Assembly (NCBI RefSeq): GCF_000002235.5
Contig: NW_022145597.1
Span: 124,001 to 188,000, forward strand
From: Strongylocentrotus purpuratus
Lineage: Eukaryota; Echinodermata; Echinoidea; Camarodonta; Strongylocentrotidae
Length of the DNA: 64,000 bases
Direction: 5' to 3'
In this document: positions 32,840 to 43,529 of the stretch, piece by piece
Layout of the letters: every line of letters begins with the position of its first letter
Position numbering within the stretch: the stretch's first letter is position 1
Translations under genes and position numbers: made by a program
The notes under the pieces: generated by a model
Told to the model about the DNA's origin: nothing
The model's input: only the letters and a program-made list of their open reading frames with translations
Databases searched by the model: none

Positions 32840-34084
32840 GACACATACAAACTTCTGTTTGATGCAAAAAGTGTAAAGTCATGTGGGAGCTTATCTTTCA
32901 TTAAGAGCCGATATAGACACACTCATGTCACACCGAAAGTCTCCAACTGTTTCAACTACGCCACAAGTATGTTGAGATTTGCAACAGAAGCACACGTGGT
33001 TGCTGCAGCGTGTGAGTACATGGGCATATCAAAGCCCAGTGATCCCCCCAAAGATCTACCCCAGGATCCTAACGCCAAGTCAGTATATTTCAGTGAAACA
33101 TGTAAATCTGTACGGGACAAATCTTTCCATCCCTACCAGCTTGGTCATCCTGCTGAGGAAGACGAGGAGCTAGAGGATGAGGCCGAGGAGGATGATGAGG
33201 ATGAGGAGCTTGGACCTTTCTGCATCTGTAAACAAATCAGAGACAATGTAGAAATGGTGTTCTGTCACAACAAAAGATGTGACAGGGGAAAATGGTTTCA
33301 TCTTGAGTGCCTGCAGTTCAATTTTCAAGAGCTTCCCAAAGGAAAGTGGTTTTGCAGTGATAAGTGTCGTCAGCAGCATCAAGAGGAAAGAGAGAACAAG
33401 AAGAAGGGAAAGGAGACTAATCCAGATACAAGATTTGAGTATTCTAAAGCTATACTGCACTTAGGGCTTGGGGAGATGGTGCGCCATGATGCAGTACGAG
33501 AGGGAGATGGAAATCGCATGATCCAACACTGGCGTCTAGATCTGGTCCACTTCTATGAAAAACATCACTGGAAATATCTAATCGAAGGTCACAATCTGAT
33601 CATGGATGTTAATGGTGGAGTATCAGAAAGGGTAGCTCATCAGCTTAGGTGGAATAGGACAGAGAACATACATGGTGGTGAGGGGAAGAACGTAGGAAAG
33701 GATAAAGACAACAAGGTGTCCATTGACAGAGCTGGAGGGATTCTAAATGAGAGTAATGTATCACGTTACAGTCAAGTAGTGGGAATGAGGAAGACTATAA
33801 ATAGAAAGTTCGACCCCAAGATGACGACGGGAAGGATGACGACGGGGAGGAGGAAAGTTGTACAGAAACCTGAAGTCCAGGCCGGGGAATCTGACACTGC
33901 AAATCTTGCTGAACTGCTGGTAAAACACAAGTGTTTGGTGGAAATCCCTGGAAGATCACATCAAGGATTTGAAGACTTTGAGTTTGAACAAAAATTGAAT
34001 CTCGACAGGTACAAAGCCAAGATGTCAGCCCTGAGTAAGAGGAGAGTGAACAAGCTAAAGCAGCAGAGAAATGAAACGGTATGA
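32840..34084 (+). CDS. Copy B exon 8: C-terminal DUF6589 part plus PHD finger
   Basis: 414 intact codons, phase 0, stop TGA. An acidic run (EEDEELEDEAEEDDEDEE) precedes a PHD finger FCICKQIRDN...FCHNKRCDRGKWFHLECLQF...KGKWFCSDKC, with the Cys4-His-Cys3 order complete. Then comes a Lys-rich tail. The HGGEGK stretch near 33,617-33,690 is the source of the intronic minisatellite. PHD fingers read histone H3 tails, so a chromatin-targeting role is possible. An open frame continues upstream of the acceptor, but GACACATAC after TTTTTCCAG is the real start. Confidence 0.85.
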   Translation, partial: DTYKLLFDAKSVKSCGSLSFIKSRYRHTHVTPKVSNCFNYATSMLRFATEAHVVAAACEYMGISKPSDPPKDLPQDPNAKSVYFSETCKSVRDKSFHPYQLGHPAEEDEELEDEAEEDDEDEELGPFCICKQIRDNVEMVFCHNKRCDRGKWFHLECLQFNFQELPKGKWFCSDKCRQQHQEERENKKKGKETNPDTRFEYSKAILHLGLGEMVRHDAVREGDGNRMIQHWRLDLVHFYEKHHWKYLIEGHNLIMDVNGGVSERVAHQLRWNRTENIHGGEGKNVGKDKDNKVSIDRAGGILNESNVSRYSQVVGMRKTINRKFDPKMTTGRMTTGRRKVVQKPEVQAGESDTANLAELLVKHKCLVEIPGRSHQGFEDFEFEQKLNLDRYKAKMSALSKRRVNKLKQQRNETV

Positions 34085-34844
34085 TGATCCATGCATCAAA
34101 GTCTGACTGTAATTTGAGAGATTGAAGTTGAGATTAAGCTCATTAATGGATTTTGTCATCTTGATGGATAGGGAGTCAAATCGCTTAATCAGCATATATT
34201 TTTTGGTAGATATTGTTTATGCATTGCTGAGTATTTACGGTATATCTACCCTTATGTGTGTAATGATGTGACAGCATAAAACTGTAGTTTCCATGTGATA
34301 CTTTATTCCTCTGAACTAGGAGGAGAAGAAAAAATTGATATCTAAAATTGGTCACTGGAAACCAAGCAAATTCCATGATTTTTCATATTTTAGAAGTGTA
34401 ATATTCATACGTGTATATGTTATATACAAGCATTTATGATATGATGATCTGGCTTATTATCCTACTATAGGATGAACCATAACATTCCCACATTTTTATG
34501 AAGCTTTTTATGAAGTGTTTTTGATTGTTATATAATAAAGAGAGATATGCCCCTATTTCTTAAAAGTAAAAGCTGAAACAATGGATAATTTATATTATTG
34601 TATTTCATGTTAAAAATCTGCATTAGCCTATATGCCTAATGACTTGTTTAGTATTCATGCTATTTACTTTCATTCCTTAATTACTTAGTGCTACATGGGG
34701 TTCCATATTACTTTACTGTATACGAGTTTGATGAAACATGTACTGCCAGATATGTCCCTTCTATAGTTTAATCAATTATTAGGTGCATATATACATGTAT
34801 GGGCAACATATCAGATATATCCGTGAACTTCCATTAATACATAC

Positions 34845-34998
34845 CTATCTGGCAGTAATGATATAACCTCAAGGTCGGGAGCTAATGCGAAGATCCAACT
34901 CACATCACAAAATTCAGAGACAGTTGCTGTGGCAGGAAGGACAAGTGTAGGCACCTCATGAAAAAAAGAAACTACACTACAGGCCTTTCTTGAAGCCC
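34845..34998 (-). CDS. RecQ-like helicase exon fragment (copy B)
   Basis: Acceptor CATTTCAG, donor ATAGGTATGT. It reads SVVSFFHEVPTLVLPATATV then SEFC...LAPDLEVISLLPDR. TATAT after a hydrophobic strand and the spacing to EVIS..PDR resemble helicase motif III and the following strand of superfamily 2 RecQ enzymes (L-TATAT ... V-SxxDRxN). No neighbouring exon is visible. Its orientation is convergent with the transposase gene. AcademH transposons are known to pair a transposase with a helicase; placing this locus there is inference. Confidence 0.5.
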
Positions 34999-35047
34999 CT
35001 GAAATGGTGATAAGTTGATAACATGATTGAAATTGATTTAACTTCAC

Positions 35048-35621
35048 TTCCTTTCAAATATAATTAAGCCAGAAAAGTTAAAACAGAGTGAAACTCTGTG
35101 CTTTCAACAGCAGAATTAATGCGCTACTAATAAACGTTAAAGATATATATGTAATTTTGATTTTCTTCTACCATGCAAACTTATGTAACGAGTGTCAATA
35201 TCTCTATTGTGAGAATCATTCCAAATTTTGTTATTCAGAGCCCTGAAAAATATACAAGATGTTAGAGTAGAAAGGTCAAAAAATGAATGAACATGTTTCC
35301 TTTTTGTTGCATGCAATTGATGCCTGGAATTGAAAGGAAAAAAAGAGTAAAAGTGCTTTCACATCCTTGAATTAGCAACATATTGTGAGGCTCACAATCA
35401 TTGTATATCAATAAAATGAGACCTTTGTTTCAAGTTTTCATTTTAACCCATGTAGCTGTTTTCTGTGAACCATTACAAGAAGCAATTCTTGACTGGGATT
35501 TGCATTGATGGTTGGTGAAATTAATAATCTGCCATACCATATGATACTTCCATTAATGTAAGTAAGAGTCCAGAAGCTACAGACTGGAAGTGCAAAAAGA
35601 AAAGAGAGAGAAAGAGTAAAG
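35048..35621. other. Non-coding stretch right of arm B
   Basis: AT-rich, no supported gene, no homology to arm A. A short GAGAG tract begins near 35,600. Confidence 0.5.
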
Positions 35622-35909
35622 CAGGGCTCCCACTTAGCCGAGTTGGAACCTCGAGTTGTGATGAGCTGGCGCGATCTTATGGCAAGCCGTTTTATTATTA
35701 ATTGATATCAATAAATCAATTCTGCTATTAAGAAATAATTTTATGTTGTAAAGCAATGGTAATTCTTGATATCAAGAATTCGATTTCGTGATATCAGGAA
35801 TTCGATTTCGTGATATCAAGAAATATGTTTTAATGATAAAACTGCTTGCCATAAGATCGCGCCAGCTCGTCACAACTCGAGGCTCCAACTCGGCTAAGTG
35901 GGAGCCCTG
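35622..35909. mobile_element. Palindromic MITE, ends CAGGGCTCCCAC, 288 bp
   Basis: TIR of about 60 bases: CAGGGCTCCCACTTAGCCGA and its inverse, continuing into GCTTGCCATAAGATCGCGCC. The centre has two direct copies of GGAATTCGATTTCGTGATATC-like units. CAGGGCTCCC ends are common in hAT-like MITEs; a target duplication was not resolved because the flanks are themselves GAGA-rich. Confidence 0.75.
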
Positions 35910-36568
35910 CTTTAGAGAGAGAGGGAGAGAAAGAGAGGGATTGAAAGAATGTTCATGATAATGAAAGGAAGACGGAATAATATGGGTCAATCTGCACCAA
36001 CTGTAACTTTATGAGAGAAAATAACTTTGAATAACTTTATGTACCGTACATGCATGCAACATCTTCATACTTTATGATTTTACCTCTGATGAACAATTTT
36101 GAATAGGAATCAAAAGGAATTGTAACTACATGCATTATGCCTCTACAATGTTTATCTTCATCACGAAAGGATTTATCAACATAAAATGAGGAAAAAGGTA
36201 CCAGCAAGATCACGCTCTGCTACATCTTGACTGTGTAATGGAGGTGACACTTAGGTCCCAGCTCCTTTCAGTGCATGAGAATAATTCACCAATGCTCCTC
36301 TTGTCACACTGTGGTCAAATCAAGTATGTGAAAAGAATGTGACCAATAAAACATCATTTTGTCAGATAAAAATAATAGTACAAACTCTGATCAATCATTT
36401 GGGATGTTCATGACAAAACAAAAGAAGCTTCGAAACAATATTACATAATGACAGTGGATTTGTGTGGATAGATTTGGAAAGAGCAATTAATATGTAATGT
36501 GGAATTCAGATTGTGCTGGTCACTTGAGTTTTGGGAGGGTATAATTGGTGATTGTCACGAACATTTCA

Positions 36569-36569
<1 letters not shown>

Positions 36570-36635
<66 letters not shown>

Positions 36636-36959
36636 CTACTCTTGCATTATATTCTCCATCTTTTTTAATATTAATGGTTGCAGGGGAGTATCGCGGCGCG
36701 GTGGAAAATGACCCAGAATTATTGGCGATATTAATTATAACAACAATTTTAACTATGAAAACTAAATAGCACTCTTTCTCCCTTCCTCACTCTCCCTCTC
36801 TCTTCATCTCTCTCCCTCTCTTTACGTACATGCTCTCTCTCTCTCTCTCTCTCTCTCCCTCTTTCTCTCATGTTTCTCTCTCCCCTATCTTTACTTTCTC
36901 TCTCTCCCTCTTTCGCTCTCGGTTTGCGTTCTATCCCACTCTCCACCTTGCTTCTGTTG

Positions 36960-37005
<46 letters not shown>

Positions 37006-37037
37006 CCCCCCTCTCTCTCTCTCTCCCTCTCTCTCCC
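36570..37037. repeat. (CT)n tracts
   Basis: Pure CT repeats at about 36,572-36,634 and CT/C-rich sequence at about 36,775-37,037. Reading frames in either strand here are simple-repeat artefacts. Confidence 0.9.
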
Positions 37038-37730
37038 AATCCTTGATGGTTTATCATAATTCACAGAAGATAACACAAAAATGCACTTACTATGTTTTCT
37101 ACTTCAATTTATTATAATTTACTCCTCGGACGAACGATCAGCAAACTTCAATAATTATACTAATTTGTCATGGATGTACGTTAACAATAAATACTCCTTT
37201 TAATTTAAATATGAGGTTCCATATAATTTGTACGGGGACTATGTTCAAACTGAAAAATGCAGCTAGGGCGGATCGAAGTGGCGTTTTTTAATATTTAAAT
37301 ACCCACCATATCATGATCATTAAAACGTTGACCATTCATATTTATCCCTTTCCGTTACGCAAATACGGGGGCTATAAAAGAATATTGGAATTACAAAATT
37401 TATTTTCTTTTGAAGTGAACAAAAAATGAATTAAAACTGCAGAGATTCTGCTTATCAGTAAATCAACCGCAATCAGGCATCATGAAAGTGTCCAAGTATA
37501 TGAGAAAATGATAAACAGATAATCGTTGATGAATTTAAATGAGGATCGAAGGCGAGCTTCATCATGTGTTTCCTTTCAATCGTCCTTGTCCTCTTTGTCG
37601 TAAATTCTGCAAGAAAGATTAATAATTAATGATCATCGATATTTTCATAATCTGTTGATAGCCACATGAAAGAAGAAAAAAATACGTCAAACATGTACAA
37701 ATAAATAGTCAAATAATGAATATAGACTGT
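37038..37730. other. AT-rich region, no gene seen
   Basis: No supported coding frame or RNA. Short AT runs and a few direct repeats only. Confidence 0.4.
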
Positions 37731-37734
37731 TAGA

Positions 37735-38470
37735 GGTTATACAAAGTTTTGGTATGGTTTCATGAATTTGGTTCAAATGAACATTGGAAGCATACGCGAT
37801 CCTACAATATACAGTGATCGTTGTCGATCGCGGTTGAACTCGAGTCCAGTAAAGTTATGAAAATGTAAATAATAAACTCTCAAGGTCAAGATATTAATTG
37901 AGCCATAAACGATGTTTCTTAACTAAAATCGACCGATTGGCTATTCCCGTTTGGAAAATTATATATCACAACTACATATTCTGAGATTTTCATGGTCACA
38001 GCCAGGCCTTGCCCCCCCCCCAGCCCCCCCCCCCCAAGAAAATAAACAAAAAACAAAAACTGTGATCAGAGTTTTTCGTTTTTTTTTTGCTCAAGGGTGG
38101 AGGGGGGGGGGGTGTTGAGCGAAATATCGGCCGGCGCGATGTTCAAATTTCCGGGGGCAAAAAAAGAAAAAAAATTAGTGCTCACTACCCCCCCCCCCCC
38201 CCCCCCCCCCCCCACTGAGCGAAATATCGGCCGACACGATTTTCAAATTTCAGCAAATTAAATTCAAAATTGAGCCCCCCCCCCCCCCCCCCCCCCCACC
38301 CTAAGATATCCTGGATCCGCGTCTGGTCGCAGCTACCATTGTAAGGCCGTAAGCGCTATTTGACATTCAATTTTTCTCAAAAGTGTTTTAGGAGCTACAT
38401 TTCCAGTGCGTATACAATCCACAGGGGCATCCAAATAGGCCTATATCAAAATTGTAAAGAATCACAATCA
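37735..38470 (+). mobile_element. MITE of the AGGTAATAC family, split by an hAT-like insert
   Basis: Starts GAGGTTATACAAAGTTTTGG and follows the 57,235-57,738 copy to about 38,450. A second element (38,003-38,325) interrupts it at GTCACAGC. Confidence 0.7.
38003..38325. mobile_element. hAT-like MITE, poly-C rich, 8-bp TSD GTCACAGC
   Basis: Flanked by GTCACAGC (37,995-38,002) and GTCGCAGC (38,326-38,333), one mismatch. The right end GGATCCGCGTCTG and the internal TAGTGCTCACTACC plus poly-C run tie it to the 4,990-5,220 element. Confidence 0.7.
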
Positions 38471-38659
38471 GGCGCTATGATTATTGCTGCATAACAACTT
38501 TCGAAACAAAGAGTATAGATCAAGGGTGTCGATTTGTATCATGGTTGGGGGGATAATAGGTGCCAAAATATTTTCGGCAATGGATCAAAGCATAGACCTA
38601 CGGGTCTATGATCGAAGCAACCAAGATGTAGAAGCGTGTGGCAGGTTGCTCCCCCTCCC

Positions 38660-39700
38660 CAAGCGCGTAGCCAGGATTTCATTTTAGGGGGGCGGTAGTG
38701 AGCACGCGAAGCGCGCTCCCTATAGGGTTGGGTGCAGGAAGGGGGAGTCTCCCCCTTCCCCCGCGAAGCGCGGAAGCTCTGACGTTTCATTAGATTATTA
38801 AAGAAAGAAGACGATTCGATGTACCATTCTCGACTCTTAACCCTTATCTAAATTCAGTTTCCTCCCCCCTCCCACGCAAAGCGCGGAAGCTTTGACGTTT
38901 CATTAAATTATTAGAGAAAGAAGACGATTCGTTGTACCATTCTCGACTCTTAATCCTTGTCTGAATTCAGTTTTCCTGCTCCCGCGCGAAGCGCGGAAGC
39001 TTTGACGTTTCATTGAATTATTAGAGAAAGAAGGCGTTCGATTCTCGTTCTCGACTCTAAATCCTTGTCTGAATTCAGTTTTCCCGCTCCCGCGCGAAGT
39101 GCGGAAGCTTTGAGGTTTTATTAGATTATTAAAGAAAGAAAACGATTCGATGTACCATTCTCGACTCTTAATGCTTGTCTGAATTCAGTTCCCTCCCCCC
39201 TCCCGCGCGAAGCGCGGAAGCTTTGACGTTTCATTGAATTATTAGAGAAAGAAGGCGATCGTTTCGTTGTACCGTTCTCGACTCTAAATCCTTGTCTGAA
39301 TTCAGTTTTCCTGCTCCCGCGCGAAGTGCGGAAGCTTTGACGTTTCATTAGATTATTAAAGAAAGAAAAAGATTCGTTGTACCATTCTCGACTTAATCCT
39401 TGTCTGAATTCAGCCCCCCCTCCCCCCCCCCCCCCCCCCCCCCCCCCTCCCGCGCGAAGCGCGGAAGCTTTGACGTTTCATTAGATTATTTAAGAAAGAA
39501 AACGATTCGTTGTACTATTCTCAACTCTTAATCCTTGTCTTAATTCATTTCCCCTCACCCCTCCCGCGCGAAGCGCGGAAGCTTTGACGTTTCTTTAAAC
39601 TATTAGAGAAAGAAGACGATTCGTTGTACCGTTCTCGACTCTAAATCCTTGTCTGAATTCAGTTTCCCCGCTCCCGCGCAAAAGCACGGAAGCTTCCTCC
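38660..39700. repeat. Tandem repeat of about 112 bp, 9 units
   Basis: Anchors of CGGAAGCT at 38,771, 38,884, 38,994, 39,102, 39,215, 39,329, 39,462, 39,576 and 39,687 (spacing 108-114, one 133 from a poly-C expansion). Each unit has a perfect inverted motif CCGCGCGAAGCGCGG, then TTTGACGTTTCATTA, then CTTGTCTGAATTCAG. The left edge, GCGCGTAGCCAGGATTTCAT, looks like a transposon end. It may be an element internally amplified. Confidence 0.85.
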
Positions 39701-40200
39701 TTGTCTCCGATCTCATCACGAATTCGTCACAGAGTTCATCTATGTTTACACTGTCCAGGATTGTCTGATGTGCATTGCAGATTGCTACTTTTGCGCTTCG
39801 TGCTTAACATTTAGCTCGTTGCTTTTTAACGCTGCGTCTTCGCATTTGGCGCATTGCATTTCTATGATGCTGTTGATTGAACAAATTGAATAAATTCATC
39901 AATTCCTGATGAAGCCGTATCGAGCGAGAATTCAATTTATTCTTGTCTCACATACGGTTGTCTCATTTACTTCGTATATGTATGTATTATGAAAATGAGA
40001 TAGCAAAATGTGTATATTGATGGTCATCTTGCGAGTACTCTCATCGGGCTCTCATCATTAATTTTTCTCTTGATTTTTTGTTTTGATGGTGAATTATTGG
40101 GGGGGGGGGATGATTGTACAGGCAATCCCCCCCCCCCCCCACCTGAAATATTGGGGGGATATATCCCCCCCCCCCCCGGGATCGACACCCATGATATAGA
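39701..40200. other. No gene; hAT-like end relic near 40,090-40,190
   Basis: 39,701-40,080 shows nothing recognisable. At 40,095-40,190, GGGGGGATGATTGTACAGGC followed by paired poly-C/poly-G blocks matches the right part of the 45,137-46,233 element. Confidence 0.5.
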
Positions 40201-40254
40201 TTAAGGTGGAATCACCGGCTTAATACATTGATTTTGGTAAAATGTCGAAAAAAG

Positions 40255-40715
40255 AACGGTCGGAAGGACGGGGAGTGGAATAGAGAGAGAGAGAGGGGGG
40301 GTCGGGCGAGGAGAGAGACGGGGGGTGGGGCGAGGAGAGAGAGAGGTGGGGTGAGGAGAGAGAGGGGGTGGGGTGAGGAGAGAGAGGGGTGGGGTGAGGA
40401 GAGAGAGGGGGTGGGGTGAGAAGAGAGAGAGGGGGGTTGGGCGAGGAGAGAGAGGGGGTTGGGTGAGGAGAGAGAGGGGGTGGGGCGAGGAGAGAGAGAG
40501 AGGGGGTGGGGTGAGGAGAGAGAGAGGGGGTGGAGTGAGGGAGAGAGAGAAAGAGGTAGAGAGATAGGGGTCGGGCGAGGAGATAGAGGGTGTGGTGCGA
40601 GGAGAGAGGGGGTGGGGTGAGGAGAGAGAGAGAGAGGGATGGGGCGAGGAGAGAGAGGGGTAGGGTGGAGTGAGGGAGAGGGAGAGAGAGGGAGATAGAG
40701 AGAGAGGGGGGGGAT
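40255..40715. repeat. GA/GGGGTGGGG minisatellite
   Basis: Degenerate units of about 20-30 bp built on GTGAGGAGAGAGAGGGGGTG. Long apparent reading frames on both strands (Ser/Pro/Leu-rich or Arg/Glu/Gly-rich) are products of the repeat. Confidence 0.9.
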
Positions 40716-41079
40716 CCTGACCGTGTGGCGCGCACTAAGTACTTTTACTTTCTTTCTTGGCACTTGTATTCTATGTTCACACATAAATCAACACTTTTAA
40801 ACGTTGCCGTAAGTTCCAATGAATTAAGCGTCATTTTGACTCCGCTATCAAGCATGGACAGGCAAGTTAGCCTGATAAAACTAATATAATAATTTTTTTT
40901 TTTTGCGTGTATCCACTTTGTGTACATTATTACACTCCAACAGGACGCGTCAAAGACTGCGCGCCGCATCAAGTAATGACGCAGTCTTGCGTCTGCGAAA
41001 TGACGCTTCGTGTGCAACGGGCTTTAATCTACTAATCATTAGACTAAGAATGAAAAAGAAGGAGGATATACTTACTGGT

Positions 41080-41412
41080 TTAACCCACAGTTTGGCAGAC
41101 ACTCTTGAGACCCTTGTAGCCCGAGTACGCAGCGGCAAGCTGGTCTTCACTGACCCCACGTTCCCGGAGAGCCTCTTCGCGTATATCCCTACGCATCACT
41201 GTCGTGAAACCAAGAGAAAAGTTATTAATTAGAACAGCAGGGGCGGATTGAAGGGAGGTACGCCCCCCTCTCCACCTACTACAAAGTTTACACCTGCTTT
41301 TGTGCCCCCCCCCGCAGGAAATTTGAATCTTAAAAGGGCATATAATAATAGAAATATAAAGACCTAGATCACGTTTTGTTCAATGTTTTGTCTTTCCTCT
41401 TTCTTTGTTATG

Positions 41413-41489
<77 letters not shown>

Positions 41490-42235
41490 CTCTCTCACTA
41501 CTCGATGAATAAAATCAACCAACCAATCAATCGGATGGTGCATATGATGACGTTAAAGGTCGGTCTCCAGACGTAAATAATCTGATTAATACACGTCTGT
41601 ATAACCCAAATACACACACATACACACACCCTCAATCAATCAATTAGTCATTCATTCAATTAATCACACACATACACCCACACCCACTCACTCAATCTAC
41701 TTACTCAGTTCCTTTCCAGGCAGCGAGTTGATCACACCGCACCCCTTCTTGACAGTATCCGCAACATCACTGGCGGCTTTCTTTGTCCAATCCCCGGCAT
41801 CGTGGACCGCCTTCTTAGTCCAGGAACCGGCATCGTGGATCGCTTTCGAGAACCATGCAGCTAGCAGCCAGGACGTTGTCTAAGGCCTCCTCATCAAGAA
41901 CTATAATGGTGTTAGGTAATAGGGGGAAATATATTCAATGATTGTGTGTAATCTTGTTATATAAGACACTAAAATATATTATGCTAAAACAACATCAAAA
42001 TACAACACTCTTAATATGACATACCTTAAAAAGACACTTTATTATTAATGACAATATCAATCATAAACTTTTATCAGAATGGAGATTGCATGTTTCAAAC
42101 TTAAATAGTGTAACAATTATTTGGAGTAACTTTTATTTTATTCTAGATCTATTCCCAGTGTTTTGTAAAAAATATTGCTCTCTCCCTCTTTCGCTTTATT
42201 TCTCTATCCCTTTCAATTCATCACCCGCCCCCCCC

Positions 42236-42281
<46 letters not shown>

Positions 42282-42417
42282 TTCAATCTCGTCTTTAGAA
42301 CTTACACATATTTTGGAGGTCCCCTTCATCATCGAAGAGATCTTCCACGTTGGCCGCAGTCACGTGAGGGATCACCAAACCAAGGACCACCAGGGTTACG
42401 AGTATTGTGCCTCTCAT
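41080..42417 (-). CDS. Secreted peptide precursor, centrocin-like (128 aa, 3 exons)
   Basis: Exons 42,417-42,306, 41,860-41,705 and 41,198-41,080 join phase-perfectly (1, 1) to 128 codons. MRGTILVTLVVLGLVIPHVT A is a clear signal peptide (about 21 aa). An acidic pro-segment ANVEDLFDDEGDLQNM follows. Exon 2 starts SAWFSK and carries two near-identical 11-mers, AIHDAGSWTKK and AVHDAGDWTKK, then a VKKGC end. Exon 3 has basic sites (MRRDIREEALRERG) and ends KSVCQTVG. One Cys lies in each half, as in centrocins, in which a Trp-rich cationic heavy chain is disulfide-linked to a light chain. AG (TTTTTCCACAG) precedes the ATG by 13 bases, so a 5' UTR intron is likely. The exon 2 acceptor is inferred: an earlier AG (CCATTATAG, 41,913) reads LDEEALDNVLAA and then stops, so a frameshifted pseudogene is the alternative. 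I know of no exact match. Confidence 0.6.
41418..41486. repeat. (AT)n microsatellite
   Basis: Pure TA repeat in intron 2 of the peptide gene. The region just to the right (41,600-41,700) is (CA)n-rich. Confidence 0.95.
42233..42280. repeat. (CT)n microsatellite in intron 1 of the peptide gene
   Basis: Pure CT run about 20 bases from exon 1 on its intron side. On the transcribed strand it is (GA)n downstream of the donor. Confidence 0.85.
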
Positions 42418-42419
42418 TT

Positions 42420-43140
42420 TCAAAGATGATCTGTGGAAAAAGTGTTAAAATAGAAAATATACAAAAATAATAATAAAAGATATTAAATATCTTAGATTCA
42501 TACCCTTCCATAATAATATTTGTAAAAAACTTAATCAATGAATTTAAAATTAATGGAAAGCTTGATTTAAGTACTTGGTATTGGCGTATGAGGCGGGGAG
42601 GGGCTAAATCCGCCATCCAAGAATAAAAAAAACTATTAATATCTGAACATTCATCGCCAAACATATGGCAGCAAGGTAGTCTATTTGTCATTTTATATTG
42701 TCCTTGATATATTTCATAACAAAATATTACGTATTTTTACTCGCTCGCATGCAAAATTGAGAATATGGAGCGTTGATCTTCGAGCAAGACATGCATGCAG
42801 TCAAGTCTGCTAATTGGTGTTCTTCCCTTGGAATAAATTGCACCTCGAAATGATGATAACATTGATTTCATTCTTATTTTTATGGCGGGCGGTATGAAAA
42901 TAATCTTAGTGCTCTTGTTGAAAAAAAACTATTGAAAACTACCCCTTATTGTATGTTTATCATAAATTATTTTCTTAACACTCCCAAAAATGTTTTTATC
43001 ATAATCTAAGCCATTGTAAGCCTATATTGTAATCATGGAAACGCTGTACAATATGTAATATATCAGGATAAAATTAAGTTGGGTCAATGAAACATATATA
43101 TATATCAGTTTCATCAACACATCAAAGAGGCGAAGTTAAA
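42420..43140. other. Upstream flank of the peptide gene
   Basis: AT-rich. No TATA box can be placed with confidence because a 5' UTR intron is likely. No other gene is seen. A short (TA)n lies near 43,090. Confidence 0.4.
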
Positions 43141-43144
43141 AGAA

Positions 43145-43300
43145 CATCAATCTGATGGCTGAAGCCCCAGTTTGTAGAGGACACTATTTTATAACCCAAC
43201 TGATTGAATTCTTATTTTTACCCTGCCACTTGATTCGAACCCTCAACCCTTGGATTGAGTGTCAAGTGAATGAACCACAGCACCTCTATAACTGTTATTA
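43145..43300 (-). mobile_element. tRNA-like SINE relic
   Basis: The minus strand reads GGTGCTGTGGTTCATTCACT ... GGTTGAGGGTTCGAATCAAG, resembling the box A/box B layout of the SINE at 9,937-10,288 (shared GGTTGAGGGTTCGAATC). No terminal duplication was resolved. A 128-aa frame across it has no family resemblance. Confidence 0.55.
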
Positions 43301-43529
43301 CTTATACCAATACAGGAACGGTCAGATGAAGACGGTAATTGAAGACTGTGGTTTAGATCTATCTATATATAGAGTATGTTGCATGGAAATATTCTGTTGC
43401 TTTTGTCGAGGTCGATCCAGGCTTGCGAATGATTGGTCTCCTTTGCAGAGCCCCCTTTTATGCATTTTCTCTCGGTGCAAACTCTGGCGTAGCCATGGGC
43501 AGAATGTACGTGGGACTGCAGGACCGTAT

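Larger units (their letters stand above)
24909..34084 (+). pseudogene. DUF6589/PHD-finger transposase-like gene, copy B (one 4-bp deletion)
   Basis: Eight exons (24,909-25,316; 26,356-26,768; 27,372-27,573; 27,870-27,977; 28,673-28,913; 29,935-30,058; 30,846-31,094; 32,840-34,084) with GT/AG borders and agreeing phases, for a protein of about 1,000 aa. The core has the DUF6589 family's look: TRDPRKHKFIQELIG...FAGTKRQVFERLSRLG, then FDN with a putative catalytic Asp in exon 5, then VILYGDQPSCERVRDAIGAR with a second acidic site in exon 7, then a C-terminal PHD finger. Such proteins occur as multicopy, transposon-like genes in fungi and marine animals and are presumed RNase H-fold (DDE) transposases; this is family knowledge plus inference. 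The only lesion seen is a 4-bp deletion in exon 2 relative to copy A, which shifts the frame. Domestication or a still-mobile source copy elsewhere are both possible. Confidence 0.75.
24596..35040. repeat. Arm B of the large inverted duplication
   Basis: Reverse-complement counterpart of 1-14,955. Its inner border is near 24,596 (CCTGGACGATACTCTGATTC). The outer border is near 35,040, where similarity fades. Private insertions are at about 29,417-29,793 and 31,194-31,928. It lacks the seven arm A-specific inserts, so it is closer to the ancestral sequence. Confidence 0.9.

Noticed and set aside
40212..40784. Long reading frames (up to 190 aa) rich in Ser/Pro/Leu or Arg/Glu/Gly
   Set aside because: They fall entirely in GA/GGGGTGGGG minisatellite and are open in several frames on both strands, as simple repeats usually are.
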